64,000 bases of DNA from Corbicula japonica. Its lineage: Eukaryota > Mollusca > Bivalvia > Venerida > Cyrenidae. The DNA lies in NCBI GenBank assembly GCA_038501625.1, contig JAZAYU010000007.1:1467685-1531684 (forward strand), in the 5' to 3' direction. Shown here piece by piece: positions 12,480-24,435 of the stretch. The translations under genes were made by a program, and so were the position numbers. The notes below the pieces were generated by a model. That model was not told the origin of the DNA. It saw nothing but the letters and a program-made list of their open reading frames with translations, and made no database searches. Each line of letters begins with the position of its first letter. Positions within the stretch are counted from its first letter, which is position 1.

Positions 12480-12889
12480 TTACAGCCTTAAACAACAACT
12501 CGACGTAACTTGACGATTTGCAAAATATAATAAACATTTTACATCTCAAATGAAATCAAGCTAAAGTGCTCATCTACTGTTGATCGTCATGCTTACATCT
12601 TTGTTTGCACGACGGTGGAAGGGGTTTTAGAGTTTATAAAGGTTTCTATGGAAATCTTGTAAAAGAATTTAGAAGCTCGATCTGTTTCTTTTATCCCTGT
12701 CATTCTGTTCTTGCTGATTTGAAGTTATGGGCAATGATCTCGGTAAGTTCGTTGATTACCTGTCCTTTTGATTAACAATGCTATTAGCTTCTTATGTTTG
12801 ATGTGTTTGTGTTATTTTGCATACAACATTGTTGAGTTGATTGCTGGGTTGGAGTTATTTCACCAAGACAACGTATATTTGTTTGTTCA
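12480..12889. other. Intergenic with possible 5' UTR exon donor
   Basis: A TTTATAAAGG box at about 12635 and a strong donor (GATCTCG|GTAAGTTC, 12742) might mark a non-coding first exon for LYAR or the 13932 gene. Unproven. Confidence 0.25.
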
Positions 12890-13140
12890 TATGAGAACCT
12901 GTTGGGGCAAGTGTGAGGTTGGTGCACAATAAGAACCTGGTTTAAATTCCCAGTGGAAATTGTTTTGCCACTGACCAAGGCGGTAACCGCAAAAGTTTGT
13001 TTTTTTGTTAATTGTTTGTGGTGTCTTATTTGAAATTAATCTTTTTATAAACCCTTTCTCTCTTTTCCTCTCTATTTTTTGGCTGCATGGTGAGGTTTTG
13101 TTTTCTGGGTGTGGGGATCCCTGATATGCATATTTCACTT
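12890..13140 (+). mobile_element. SINE-like element
   Basis: A full-length-looking copy of a family of about 220-250 bp. The head is GGCAAGTGTGAGGTTGGTGC with the B-box-like ACCTGGTTTAAATTCCC, then CAGTGGAAATTGTTTTGCCA, then a T-rich middle, then CTCTC and GTGGGGATCCCTGATATGCA followed by TATTT. The tRNA-like B-box suggests a SINE, but a MITE cannot be excluded. Confidence 0.6.
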
Positions 13141-13931
13141 TTTTAATAAAGAAAACAATAGAAAAGCAAACGAATTTACTTGATCTTAATCGTCCGGCTG
13201 AAAATGATTTCGTAACAACTAAAAAATAAGATAAACATTAAAAAGAAATGAATGATATTTTAACAGTTTAAATATTCCATTTTAGATGGCGATGTCACAC
13301 GTACAACATCTTTATTATTAAAACTTAATTTATAGTTCACAACGTATTCCCTGTTCTATAGCTTGAAACACTGTCAAAGATTTCAATGAACGCAATCTTT
13401 GCACAACAGAAAATTTTTTCAAACGAGTATCAGTAATACAACTGAAGAAAAACGTTTAGCAATAATTTCAGGTAATTCAAAAAATACAACTTCAGTTTAA
13501 AATTACTACTGCAATAAAACATTTCTTAAACCGTCTTTTACGGAGATTTGATAAATACATAAAAGGAGATGATAGGCGATATTTATTTCTCCACCATATT
13601 CGTATCACCTTTCTTTTTATCTTTGCTTGGCAGAATTGCATCCAGCTGTCACTGTTTTTATTTACTCTCCGCAATATAGGTTTATATTTTTTTAAAGAAA
13701 TTATTCATTTTAGATGTTTCCAGCTTATCAAATGTTTTGCTTAAATGTATGAATGTTCATGTAAAGGTGTAAATACTACCATTATTTCAATATTAGCTTA
13801 ACGTAAAGAAAAAAAAACACAAAAAGGCACCTGCGTCGCGTTCAAAGTCCCTATTTTTGAAAGCAAGATAGACTAATTTTTACAACTAAAGTATAAAGTT
13901 AATTAAGGCAAAAGGCTTGTGATGAAGTGTA

Positions 13932-14093
13932 ATGGCCAAAATGGGAAAAAAACTAGTATTTGGTTTTCTTTTACTTTTATATCATCGAAGTCACGCTGAA
14001 AGCTTAACAGCGATCAGCACAGATGCAAGCATCATTTGTTGTATCTTTGATGAGATGAATTATTCTGAAGCTAAGCATGGATTGAGGGAGCGT
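13932..14093 (+). CDS. Probable first coding exon of a secreted protein (signal peptide)
   Basis: An ATG at 13932 opens a 54-codon frame that ends exactly at a strong donor (CGT|GTAAGT). The peptide starts MAKMGKKLVFGFLLLLYHRS and continues HA|ES: basic N-region, hydrophobic core and an Ala-containing cleavage-like site, which is a good signal peptide. The mature part contains adjacent cysteines (ICCIFDE). A TATAAAG lies 40 bases upstream (13892-13898). The exon ends in phase 0. It fits neither LYAR, whose start exon would be out of frame, nor the lectin, whose second exon needs phase 1. The rest of the gene was not found, and it could be an orphaned exon. No family is recognised. Confidence 0.45.
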
Positions 14094-14784
14094 GTAAGTT
14101 CATAATAATAGCTATTTTTATAATAATTTACTAGAATTTACTGTTTTAATTTATCGTCGGTGAGCTTGTTTTCTTTCATTGACTTTTGCCAATTCAAAAT
14201 AAATCTGATCGTATTGATACTAAACTGTGCTGTTTTGAGCGGGGATCCATTACATTACCTTGTATTGTATTGCGTTTTATTGTGTTGCGTTGCATTTTAA
14301 CCTAGCCTACCTAATTTCTTTTAAAAACGACTATGCGAGGATCTAATCTCGTATGTAGGCTAACAACTTGACTCGAACTCAGTCATCATCAGATTGTCCA
14401 CTGAAGTAGAGCCATGCGCAGAGAAACAGTCAAATATAACAACGTGGATATCAGTCTTTTAGCGGAAATAATCCAAGCGCCTGGTTGATAAGGACCAAGA
14501 GGGAAACAAAATACATATTTTTTGTAAGTAAACGAAACGATAGATTCCATATCGCAAAATTCTTCATGCCGTAAAATAAAATGCTGTGATATTTTACTTA
14601 ATCGAGAATCGTCACCATTTAGGGCAAAAGGTATTTAATAATTATGTAATTTATCATGTGATTTCGCGACGCATGGTTAAAGTCTGCTGGTTAGTCTTGA
14701 GTAATTCTAATCCCATAGACTACCATTATAACCATTTCTCATATTCTGAATATACTTTTGTGTCGTGTCCTTATAACTGACCCA

Positions 14785-14910
14785 TGTCCCAGCTAGCTCA
14801 GTCGGTTGCGTTGTTGGAATTGCATAGCTAATGCGGTTGCCGTGTTGGTATGGGTTTGCTCCCCAGTAGAAATGCAGTGTGTGGTGGCTGTAAAAAGCCT
14901 CCCCATATAG
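14785..14910 (+). mobile_element. tRNA-derived SINE, copy a
   Basis: The A-box TAGCTCAGTCGGTTGCGTTG and the B-box-like GGGTTTGCTCCCCAGTAGAA are in tRNA spacing. A related copy lies 215 bases downstream. Confidence 0.5.
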
Positions 14911-15000
14911 TCATTATTGTAATCTGTAAAATTATCTGTTACTTATGTTATGCAGTGAAGATAACCTATATCAGGGCTATCCTATCAACCTTATTTGGGT

Positions 15001-15115
15001 TGTCCAGGCTAGCTCAGTCGGTTAGTTGTCTGAATTGCTGGGCGCTGTGGCAATGATTGTGCCGGTTGGCTCCCTAGTAGAGGCAATATCATTGTTGCTT
15101 CTAAGGTATCATAAA
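15001..15115 (+). mobile_element. tRNA-derived SINE, copy b
   Basis: GGCTAGCTCAGTCGGTTAGT and GCCGGTTGGCTCCCTAGTAG parallel the copy at 14785. Another tRNA-like segment (TCATGTGGTTAAGGCCATTG) follows at 15163. All lie just upstream of LYAR exon 2. Confidence 0.5.
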
Positions 15116-15380
15116 TACACAACAAATATTCATTTGACACACAAACATTGATTGGGACCTTCATGGTCATGTGGTTAAGGCCATTGGTTGACAACCACAC
15201 GCCTGTGATGCCCCTCACGCTGTGATAGACACTTTTTGCTACATGTAAATAAACCACCACTCGTAGCATTCGGGTATTGTGGTTGTAGTTTTTTTTTAAG
15301 AATTCTCAAATAAAAAAGATCATTTGTTTTGATGGATTGTTTCATTTTCAAACTTAGGCTGACAAGATTGCAGACAGACC

Positions 15381-18300
15381 ATGGTGGTGTTTGCATGTAA
15401 TGCATGTGGCGAAAGTTTGAAGAAAAACCAGGTGGAAAACCATTATTTAAGAAAATGTCGCAACTGTAATGTTCTGTCATGTTTAGATTGTGGAAAAGAT
15501 TTTTGGTAAGTTTTTTGAAAATCTTGAAGGAATTACACTTGGCAAAGACGATTAAAGGCAATAAGTTCTTTATTGTTCTGTTTGACGTTTAGACAAAAGA
15601 AAGCTTGTTGAATTTGAGGATTAGGCAAAAGTAACCAGGCTAATTTGAGGTTTAGACATAAGTATGCAAGATAATTCTTAACCCATTACTCCATACAAAA
15701 GCCTTTTAATGCATATGCAATATCAGGGATTTCAATAGCTTTTAAAAACCAAAAGTCATCTGACCCCTGTTTGGAATTTTGAAGGGGTCATAATCAAATG
15801 GACACAAGTCATATCTTGTTTTCAGTGAACTTTACTTCTTATAAAATTGCTGTAACTTCATTTTTAACTTATTTTCATGGTTCAAATTAACATTTACATC
15901 ATATTTAAAATGCACAAGACACAATATTTTAGAAAAATTTGACCACTTTTCCTGAATTCTCCTGCATCAAAATTACCCCAAGCTCAGAATTAGTTGGTTA
16001 AAAAGTGGAAAAATTCAAATTTGCTTGCATCAAAATGCAAGAATCTGCATCAATTGAAACACTGAATGTGTAGATCCACATCAGTCAGCACATCCATACT
16101 GTCTGTTCAGGGTCTACACTGTTCACTTTTAGCTCAGAAATAACCTTAAAAATCAAAAAGTCAACAGTGCAGATCCTGATCAGACAGCATAGATGTGCTG
16201 GCTGACCTGGATCTACACTGTTTGCCTATTCATTAAAGGTGTATCTATGGAGTATAGGGTTAACAGGAATATGGAAAGCATGTTATATTGAAAACTGTTA
16301 ACAGGTAACACATGCAAACTGGGGCTTGCTGAAAAATACCAACTAATTGAGAATCAATATCAGGCTTTTAATTAAATAGTGGGAGATCATTTTCCAGTAC
16401 ATGACATTGTATTCTAATTATTTATTAAAGAGCAAAACTTTGTGATTTTATTTATCAAGTGTAGCTATTAAAATGTAGGTTGTTGACTTGGCAGCACATT
16501 CTGCTAGATAACCTGCAAGATGGTATGAACATTAGGTTGAACAATTTTGGACATAAATTTCAGGGGAAATGACTATGAGCAGCATACAAAATGTATATCT
16601 GAGGAAGAGAAGTATTCTGGCAAGAACTATGTAGCCAAGCCTAACTCCAACAAAAATGAAGTAAAACAGCTCCAGTGGATTCAGGTATTGTCAACTTACA
16701 AGTCATTAGTAACTTCATAAGTTTTTCTGTTTTGGCAATTGTCATAACTCTTGATCACATTTTGTCAAAGTTATTCAAGTTTTTGTAAGCCTTTACTCCA
16801 TGTATACACTTTATACCTCATTAAAAACAATAGTTCCAGATCACCCTGGACTGAAGGTTATAACACTGAGTTTGGAAACCAATCTCAAATCTCAAGCATC
16901 TGATTGGCTGAAATGGCGACAAGTCGCCATTTCAGCAAATCAGATGCTTGAGATTTGGGACTGGTTTCCATGCTCAGCTTTATAACCTTGGGCACTGATC
17001 ATTCATGATCCATTTTGCATTACAATATATCATTTGCAAAAGAATATGACTGTAACATGAGTATCAAGATAGTTCCTAAGGATTAAATTTTTGCAGTCTG
17101 GGCCAGGGATTTCAATGGCTCTAAACCAGGGACCAGGGATCAAGACCCCCATTGATAATTTTTCAAGGGTGACAGTCATAATCACATTGTTGCCATTCAT
17201 ATGTTGTATTCAGTCATCTTGACTGCTTATCAAATTGCTTTGACTTCATTTTAATTAATTTTAAAGGTCATATAATTATATATTTACTTCATATTTAAAA
17301 TTTAAAGTACACAATATTTAGATTTTCGAGCGAAAACTGTCCACTTGTCCTAAATTCTCCTGCATCATAATGACCCCAAGCTCAGAATAAGATTTGGTTA
17401 AAAGTGGAAAATTCAAACTTTCTTGAATCAAAATGTTATAATAGAATCATCCCTGGTACTATTTAGAGCTCAGTGTAAGTACTTCTACACTTGAAACTTG
17501 TAAAGAACTGTAAATGAATCTAATGCAACATAGAAATACTTAATATTTTGTCCAAATAAAGCTAATAAAAAAGTCTAAATGACCTTTCTTAATTCTGAAA
17601 ATATCCAACATAGTTTCAATAAACTATTTTATTACAAATGTAAGCAGAAAGGATTTGCTCTTTCAGGTATTTTGCTGGTGAAATTTCACTTAGATTTTAA
17701 ATTTGAGGTATTTTCCTTGCTGAAGATATGCAAGAGTCAAACCTGCACTGAAATTAAAGTGTTTCCACGGTATATTTTCATGTTTCAGCAAGTGCAAGCG
17801 GCAGTTGACAAGTGCAATGCAAATCCAAGGTTGAGGGCAATTCTCATCAAGTTGAAGGATCAGCCAAACATTCCAAGGAAGAAAAACAAATTTACGGTAA
17901 TGGGATACAATTTTTAACTGGTTAGTCTCTGAATATTATGGTAAGAAGCAGGGATTTTAAACTTTTTGACAGGCCAAACATCATCAGATTTTCAGCAAAA
18001 ATATCTTATTGAAGTTTATGATAATAGTGATGTAAACAGAAGAATAGTATTGTTTGTTTATGACATTATATTACGACTTCATGTACTCATACGAAACCCA
18101 TTTTTCTAAACATTCACATTGGGAATATATTGCACATTATGTGTATCAAAGAGAAAAAAAATCCACTGAATTATAACTGGAAAGCATAAAATAAAGGCTA
18201 TCTCACATACTGTGGTATTATTTAATTTTACAGGCAGGGTTTTTTTTACTGCCAGGGGAAGGGGCCCATATCCTAAGATTTTAGGGAAAATAGCATGATT

Positions 18301-21300
18301 TTTTCTCTGAAGGGGAATGGAAAAACGTGATGTAAAGTTACTTTTTGGGGAAACCTGCATGATTTTAAAGAAATTTTCTGAGGGGAAAGCGCCAATAAAA
18401 GGCCCCGACAAAAGAAGAAAAAAGGTCCTGACAGGGCCCAATTTCAGTGTGAATGATGCAGATAAAACATTTGCGCAGAAACAAATTTGTGCAATTGTTA
18501 TGTTGTCATAGGGTTAGATAATATGTGGTTAATATTCATTGGGTTAAAATTTTATGCCCACTTCTTTACATGACATATGCAAAAATAACTTCGCACAAAA
18601 TACAGATATACCACATTATTATACATGTAATTCTAATTGTTACAGAACTTTCTCGCCAGTGGTTTCCATGTTAAAGACCCTAACTTGGCTGCACAGGTTT
18701 GGGACATGTTGATGGAACATACAGAACCTATAAAGCAGGTATGTAAAACAGCCAGCTTTTCATAAATTGTAAAAACTTATCTAGGGGTTCCATTCAAGAA
18801 ATACACATGTTTACACTTTTTCAATTCATGGGTCAAATTTTAATACAATTAAAAAGGAAAAAAATTTGACCCTCAGACAATAGCGATGGTGCATCAGTTT
18901 GACTGTTTGACTCTTAAAATTTCGGGTGAAGTGAAACCCATGCTTATCTCGTAGATCTTTAGAAATCTGATAAATCTTACTTTAATTTTACAAGTCTGAA
19001 GTGACAGCAGGACCTGATTAGCAGCAATTATTTTATAACAAAACATAATCCATGTATGCAGAACTTAATTCTGATTTAAGCATTACCAAATGCCAACCTT
19101 AATTATTGTTTGCATTCATCTTACACAGAATAACAATTTTAAGTTTTAAGATAGTTTGGAACATTCTTTTCTTATTATTAATTATTTTTAGGCATGTTGA
19201 ACAGTTGAACGAAAATAGTACGTAAGATTTAACAAGTTTTAAGTTGGTTTGATTTTTATGAGTTAGACAATTGCTGACATAAAATGGTGTAAGGAGAGCC
19301 CAGCTTTTTCACAATGTTGGTTAAGATTGGATTGAGGTTTGTCAGTGTGGATCTTTTTTCTGGATTGGTTCATTAACACTAGAGGCCATAGTTTTCATCT
19401 ATGCCCAAGGTTATACAGCCATTTCAGCCCATCAGATGCTTGAGATTTGAGACTGGTTTCCAATCTTCAGCCCTGTGTGTTAACAAATAATTTCAGAATG
19501 TATGTCTTTGTGATAATATGAACACATGAGAACTGTATCTTATTGCATCATCAAAAACTATGCCAAAGCAATGAATACCATGTTTTCAAGTACACATTTT
19601 CTCTGTATGAATACGAGTTTATGACTTTTATTGCATGTGCGAAAGTGCATCTACACTGTTAGCTCAAGGATAACATGAAGCAAAGGGTTAATCTAGTTAT
19701 CATCACCTGACAAAAACTCTAAATCCCATTCTTGTCTATTTCAGCAGGTATCATCATCATTGAAAGAAAATTCAGCATCAAGTAACAACAGCAGTGAAGA
19801 AACATCTCAGAATTCTGAGGCTGATGAGAAAAAACCTGCAACTTCAAAGCAATCCATTACAGAGGAAACAGAGGTTACAGAGAATGAATCGGGTTTAAAC
19901 AATAAAAAAGTGTCCAAAAGAGAGCGCAAGGAAGAGAGGAGGAAAAAAGGTCAGAAACCTGAGAAGAAAGATAGAAAAAATATGCCTGACAATTCTGATT
20001 GCAACATGGAAAATGGCTTGAAAGAAGATGTAAAGAAGTCCAAAGACAAGAAACGGAAGAAAAGAAAGCGGGAAGAGGAAGAAGAAGGTAATTAGTTAAT
20101 ATAGGACTCAAATTCAACAAAATGTTCTGACTGAATTTGCTGAATTTAAGGTTGGAATATACCACAGAAGATATACAAAAAAGGCAGCGAATGAAATTTG
20201 CAAGAGCAAATTACTCTCAGACTTCATGAAAGTTGCCAGACCAAACGACCTTTTCTGGTAAAATTTTGTGGTCTGACATGATTTCTCAAGTTATCAGACC
20301 AAATGTCTGACAAAAATTTGATCTGTGAATTCCTTTTAAAAAAAGACAGTATGTTTGGGTTCAAAGCTGTTCTGATGGAAATGAGTTGGGATATCAGGGC
20401 TGAAGGTTATAAAACTCAGTTTGGAAACCATTCTCAAATCTCAAGCATCTGATTGGCTGAAATGGCAACTGGTCACCATTTCAGCCAATCAGATGAGATT
20501 TGAGACTGGTTTTCATGCTAAGTTTTATAACATTAGGCACTGAATGCAATTGACTACATATTCTTCATCATGTCAATGCTTTCTTGTATACATTTCGCCC
20601 ATATCACCTATTTTGCCTGTTTCTGATTCTGTGCTCATTTTATGCATGACATGTTTTGGTCAGACAGAATTTGTTTCTGTCAGACAGATTTTCACATCCT
20701 GCTTGACCGAATGTCTGACACTTTTCTTCAACTTTCAGGAAGTCTGTACTATGAAATATCAGTTCTGTAAATAAATAGAAGATATTTGGATAAATTTCAA
20801 CCCTTTTCTGGGGTTCAAAGAATAGTGCTGACCTACCCTGTCTGTGATTGTCACAGAAAAAGAACTGCACAGTTATCAGTTCTATCCAAATTACTGCTTT
20901 TGTGTGAAACATATTCATGCTTTGTAGCATAACTTATGCAAACAGTATAGATTCAGATCAGCCAGCACATATGTTCTGTCTGAACAGAAACTACACTGTT
21001 TGCTTTTTTGATTCACCAAACTTTTCACTAATATCAAACTTGCTGAAAATGTTTGTTCTATATTTCAGAGAAAGTTGTAATGCAAGAGGAGACAAATTCT
21101 ACAAACGGTGAGGCAGATACCTCGGTGTGTAGCGAGAGTGCTGTTGAAGAGCCAGTCAGAAAGAAGTTCAAGACAAAGTTTAATTGGAATGATGTCATAC
21201 TCGAAGTTTTACAGGCTCAAGGATCAGAACTGAAAATAAAGAAATTAAAGAAGAAGGTAAAATGTTAACCCTTTCCTGTATAGGTACACCTTTATTGCTA

Positions 21301-23054
21301 GGGCGAACAGTTCAGATCCAGATCAGCCGGCACAGCTGTGCCAGCTGATCTGAATCTAAACTGTTCGCTCTTTGATTCATTTGGTTATTTCTGACCAAAA
21401 TGCGACCAGTGCAGATCCTGATCAGACGGCACGGGGTCAGAAGTGGAAAAAAATCAAATATACTTGCATCAAAATGCAAGAATCTGCATCAGTTGAAATC
21501 ACTAAATACTGTTTGGACAAGATCAATGTCTAGGAGAAAATGGTTTTAACTTTCAAAATGAAAACAGCTGCAAGAAACAACTTCATTGCTCTATGATTGC
21601 AGGAAAGTGCAAGAATAGTGTACGTAAATACATAAGTAATAATTGGCACGTGAGTGTTTGCCTGACTCGTTACTCAAATTCAGCTTTTTTCCTTTAACCT
21701 TATATTTTTTTATGATATTAGTTGACTTTAAAACAGGAAGTCATTTCCAAATGGCTGTCGTTTCTCGTGCTTTTTATGCACCAAAAATAAACACATTGAA
21801 ATCACATGACCCACTGTGCNNNNNNNNNNNNNNNNNNNNNNNNNNNNNNNNNNNNNNNNNNNNNNNNNNNNNNNNNNNNNNNNNNNNNNNNNNNNNNNNN
21901 NNNNNNNNNNNNNNNNNNNNNNNNNNNNNNNNNNNNNNNNNNNNNNNNNNNNNNNNNNNNNNNNNNNNNNNNNNNNNNNNNNNNNNNNNNNNNNNNNNNN
22001 NNNNNNNNNNNNNNNNNNNNNNNNNNNNNNNNNNNNNNNNNNNNNNNNNNNNNNNNNNNNNNNNNNNNNNNNNNNNNNNNNNNNNNNNNNNNNNNNNNNN
22101 NNNNNNNNNNNNNNNNNNNNNNNNNNNNNNNNNNNNNNNNNNNNNNNNNNNNNNNNNNNNNNNNNNNNNNNNNNNNNNNNNNNNNNNNNNNNNNNNNNNN
22201 NNNNNNNNNNNNNNNNNNNNNNNNNNNNNNNNNNNNNNNNNNNNNNNNNNNNNNNNNNNNNNNNNNNNNNNNNNNNNNNNNNNNNNNNNNNNNNNNNNNN
22301 NNNNNNNNNNNNNNNNNNNTGTGCCAATGTCTCATGACAAGGGTGAAACTTTCTCATGTAAGAATTGCATTTAACCATTTCCATCATAAACACCCCTTTA
22401 TTGCAAGGGCGAACAGTTTAGATCCAGATCAGCCGGTACATCTGTGCCTTCTGATCAGGATATAAACTGTTCGCTTTTTGATTCTTTAGTTTATTTCTGA
22501 CCAAAATGCGACCCGTGCAGATCCAGATTAGATCATGACTGTTGTAGATCCTGGTGAGACTGCACACACGTGAAGGCTGATCTGGATCAAAATTGTCCAC
22601 ACCATGGGTTATAAAAGCTGGTATATTTTGAATATTCAAGCATATGAAGTTCTGGTCCGAATAAGGATTTTATGCGATATGGGACCAGTGTAGATCCAGA
22701 TCAGCTTGCACATCCATGCAGTATGATCAGGATCTAGACTTGTCTAATAGGTTCATAAGCACTATTTCTTACAAGGAGGTAAACAGTGTAGATACTGATT
22801 AGACAGCCGAATTTGCAGGCTGATCTGGATCTCATGGTCGACAATGGGATATGGCTTGTACTAGTATACCATGAAGTAGAGTGTTACATTTATTTAAAAT
22901 TTGTATATTTCAGGTTTTGGCGGAATATTTAGCTCGGGGTTGTACAGAAGTTTCAGAAGAGAAACTCTGGGCAAGATTTGACAAAAAACTGAAAAAGATT
23001 CCAGAAATAACAATAGTGGCTGATAGAGTGAAGTTGAAGGAGTGTAAGAAATGA
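15381..23054 (+). CDS. LYAR: LYAR homologue, cell growth-regulating nucleolar zinc-finger protein (7 coding exons)
   Basis: Coding exons 15381-15505, 16564-16684, 17789-17896, 18646-18738, 19745-20087, 21069-21256 and 22914-23054 join in phase at GT-AG sites to give 372 aa. The N-terminus carries the LYAR-type paired zinc finger: C6, C9, H21, C26, then C34, C37, H49, C52, with the family-typical run CLDCGKDFW. A conserved segment ending in PRKKNKF follows, then an acidic and Lys/Arg-rich low-complexity region (exon 5, KKRKKRKREEEEE) expected to act as a nucleolar localisation signal. The C-terminal module begins KFNWNDVI and continues KKLKKKVLAEYL across the last splice junction. Family knowledge: LYAR is a nucleolar protein linked to rRNA processing, ribosome production and cell growth. 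The start is the first ATG after a 3' splice site (15372-15373), so a 5' UTR exon should lie upstream. Exon 5 begins at a tandem CAGCAG acceptor. The 500-N gap lies in the last intron; flanking phases and the LYAR-like sequence across the junction argue that no exon is lost. Confidence 0.95.
15722..16062 (+). repeat. Dispersed repeat family F3, LYAR intron 1
   Basis: Begins CAGGGATTTCAATAGCTTTT and ends GCATCAAAATGCAAGAATCT. It shares long stretches (CATATTTAAAATGCACAAGA, CCTGAATTCTCCTGCATCAA, CCCCAAGCTCAGAAT) with 17105-17445. Confidence 0.75.
16070..16262. repeat. F2 repeat in LYAR intron 1
   Basis: GTAGATCCACATCAGTCAGC, then GTGCAGATCCTGATCAGACA and CTGACCTGGATCTACACTGT. The two halves are roughly inverted, suggesting a foldback MITE. 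Confidence 0.6.
16847..16997. mobile_element. Foldback MITE F1 in LYAR intron 2
   Basis: A full palindrome with CAAG instead of CTGG near the centre on both sides (compensatory look). It ends CTTGGGCACTG. Confidence 0.9.
17105..17445 (+). repeat. Dispersed repeat family F3, LYAR intron 2
   Basis: Second full-length copy: CAGGGATTTCAATGGCTCTA to AATCAAAATGTTATAATAG. Its order of motifs is collinear with 15722-16062. Confidence 0.75.
18215..18450. repeat. Unclassified G-rich low-complexity or repeat segment in LYAR intron 3
   Basis: Several variants of GAGGGGAA and AGGGGAATGG in purine-rich sequence with internal similarity (CATGATTTTTTCTCTGAAGG against CATGATTTTAAAGAAATTTT). It looks like a transposon remnant, but no ends were found. 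Confidence 0.35.
19401..19475. mobile_element. Foldback MITE F1, half copy in LYAR intron 4
   Basis: CCCAAGGTTATACAGCCATT is joined to CAGCCCATCAGATGCTTGAG and one arm only. Confidence 0.7.
20397..20541. mobile_element. Foldback MITE F1 in LYAR intron 5
   Basis: Full copy with small deletions. The right arm lacks GCTT after CAGAT. Confidence 0.88.
20908..21010. repeat. F2 repeat in LYAR intron 5
   Basis: CAGTATAGATTCAGATCAGC, CAGCACATATGTTCTGTCTG and CTACACTGTTTGC. Shortened copy. Confidence 0.5.
21268..21436. repeat. F2 repeat in LYAR intron 6
   Basis: GAACAGTTCAGATCCAGATC, AGCCGGCACAGCTGTGCCAG and CTGATCTGAATCTAAACTGT, then CAGTGCAGATCCTGATCAGA. The first half is a good inverted repeat centred on CAGCTG. 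Confidence 0.65.
21436..21508 (+). repeat. Family F3, 3' fragment
   Basis: AGAAGTGGAAAAAAATCAAA and TTGCATCAAAATGCAAGAAT match the 3' end of the family. Confidence 0.65.
21820..22319. other. Assembly gap (500 N)
   Basis: Exactly 500 N, a conventional placeholder, so the true gap length is unknown. It lies inside the last LYAR intron. Confidence 1.
22381..22600. repeat. F2 repeat in LYAR intron 6, after the gap
   Basis: GAACAGTTTAGATCCAGATC and AGCCGGTACATCTGTGCCTT, then GATCAGGATATAAACTGTTC. Compound copy. Confidence 0.6.
22676..22850. repeat. F2 repeat in LYAR intron 6, second copy
   Basis: GTGTAGATCCAGATCAGCTT, GATCAGGATCTAGACTTGTC and GGCTGATCTGGATCTCATGG. Confidence 0.55.
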
Positions 23055-23091
23055 ATGGAGAAATGAAGATTATATATATTTTTTATGATGA

Positions 23092-23097
23092 AATAAA
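23092..23097 (+). promoter_or_regulatory. LYAR polyadenylation signal
   Basis: An AATAAA hexamer lies about 38 bases after the LYAR stop codon, followed by a T/G-rich stretch. It implies a very short 3' UTR. Confidence 0.7.
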
Positions 23098-23689
23098 ATG
23101 TTCCTTTGATAATTTGCTTTTGTTGGTTAATTGGAAATACACATGATTTGACAGGTAATTACACACTGCAGTCAGTCCCTCAAGTAGTCAAGGAACCATT
23201 ATCACATATTGACGGAGTTAATTATTTAAAAAAAAAACAAACACATCTATCACTTCTTACCAAGGCCTGCTTGTGCTGCCATTGTGCTGTAGTTGTTTGT
23301 CAATGTGATCATTACACAAGAAAAAATGTCTAAAATTGTTAATTAGAACGTCTGTGACATTTTTCAAGTGCCTATGAACACTGCAGCATAAGAATTTTAG
23401 CTCAACTATTCAGAGAATAGGAAAACTATCGTACTCGCCACAATATAATTAACAGCGTTGGCCTAATAAGTCTTTATGCACTTGGTCCATAACTTGAAAA
23501 TAACTATTTAAGATATCATTTAGGAATATATATTCAACATCACAATCTGCATCATTAACAACATCCCATAACTCTAATACAAATATTTTTAAGTGATGCC
23601 CATTTTCCACTTGGGTATAGTGTTAAAGTTTGCCTGTAAAGATATTTTTGGCAACAAGAATGGTACTCTCGATGACTGCTAGGCGGCGT

Positions 23690-24040
23690 TGGAAGTGATA
23701 TGCATTTCCATTATTGCCCATGAACAGGCTCATTTAAATCGAGCCTGCAATATTTTCAGATTTGTCGGGTTCGGTTGTTTGACATTAAAGTTGTCTAGGC
23801 AGTGTAGCGGCTGTAATAGTGTCCCCGTACATTCTAACAGTGCAATTATCAATTACTCCGTTTGAGGGTTTTCGAGCACGTTACGTATATCTGTATAAAT
23901 ATTGACTTGCGCAAAACCTGGGATTGGTGGGATGGGTATTAACATGATTTCCCGTTAATGCGCATGAACAAGGTCAATCAAACCGCGCTTGCAATATTTT
24001 CATATTTGTCGAGTTCGGTGGCTTTCAAAGTTCGTTTTCC
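23690..24040 (+). repeat. Two adjacent F4 repeat copies
   Basis: CAGGCTCATTTAAATCGAGC then CTGCAATATTTTCAGATTTG at 23723, and GGTCAATCAAACCGCGCTTG with CAATATTTTCATATTTGTCG at 23966. Flanked by CCCCGTACATTC, also seen at 47785. Confidence 0.6.
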
Positions 24041-24337
24041 GTCTATTTATTCCACATGGATACAATTTAATGTTTAAATTTTTATTAGAAGTTCTGCATT
24101 TTATTATTGATTTTACATTAAAGTAACTTAAATTTGCTGGTTAAATGATGAGAATCGAGTAGGACAAAGACTAACGTATCTTTTTATTGACCCCTCGTAA
24201 TCTTTTTATTGCACATCTTATTGTTTAAAGTAACGCGTTTCTTGTATATTAACACTTCAAGCGCTGAGGACAGCAAATATTAACACTGTAAGTGCTTAAC
24301 ACAGCATTCCTCACATTTGCACCAGGGCTGAAGGTAG

Positions 24338-24425
24338 GTCCGGCACGTACCGCATACCGTTCCGTACTCCGTACTTCAGGATCTGTGGCAAGTCGATAGA
24401 CGACGTCACTGATAACGTCCAGACG
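24338..24425 (+). repeat. GTACCG-rich dispersed repeat
   Basis: GTCCGGCACGTACCGCATAC then CGTTCCGTAC, ending ACTGATAACGTCCAGAC. An inverted copy is at 37175-37258. Confidence 0.7.
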
Positions 24426-24435
24426 GGCTGGACTA

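Noticed and set aside
21643..22465. Frames of 170-240 codons on both strands
   Set aside because: They run through the N gap and are not real sequence.
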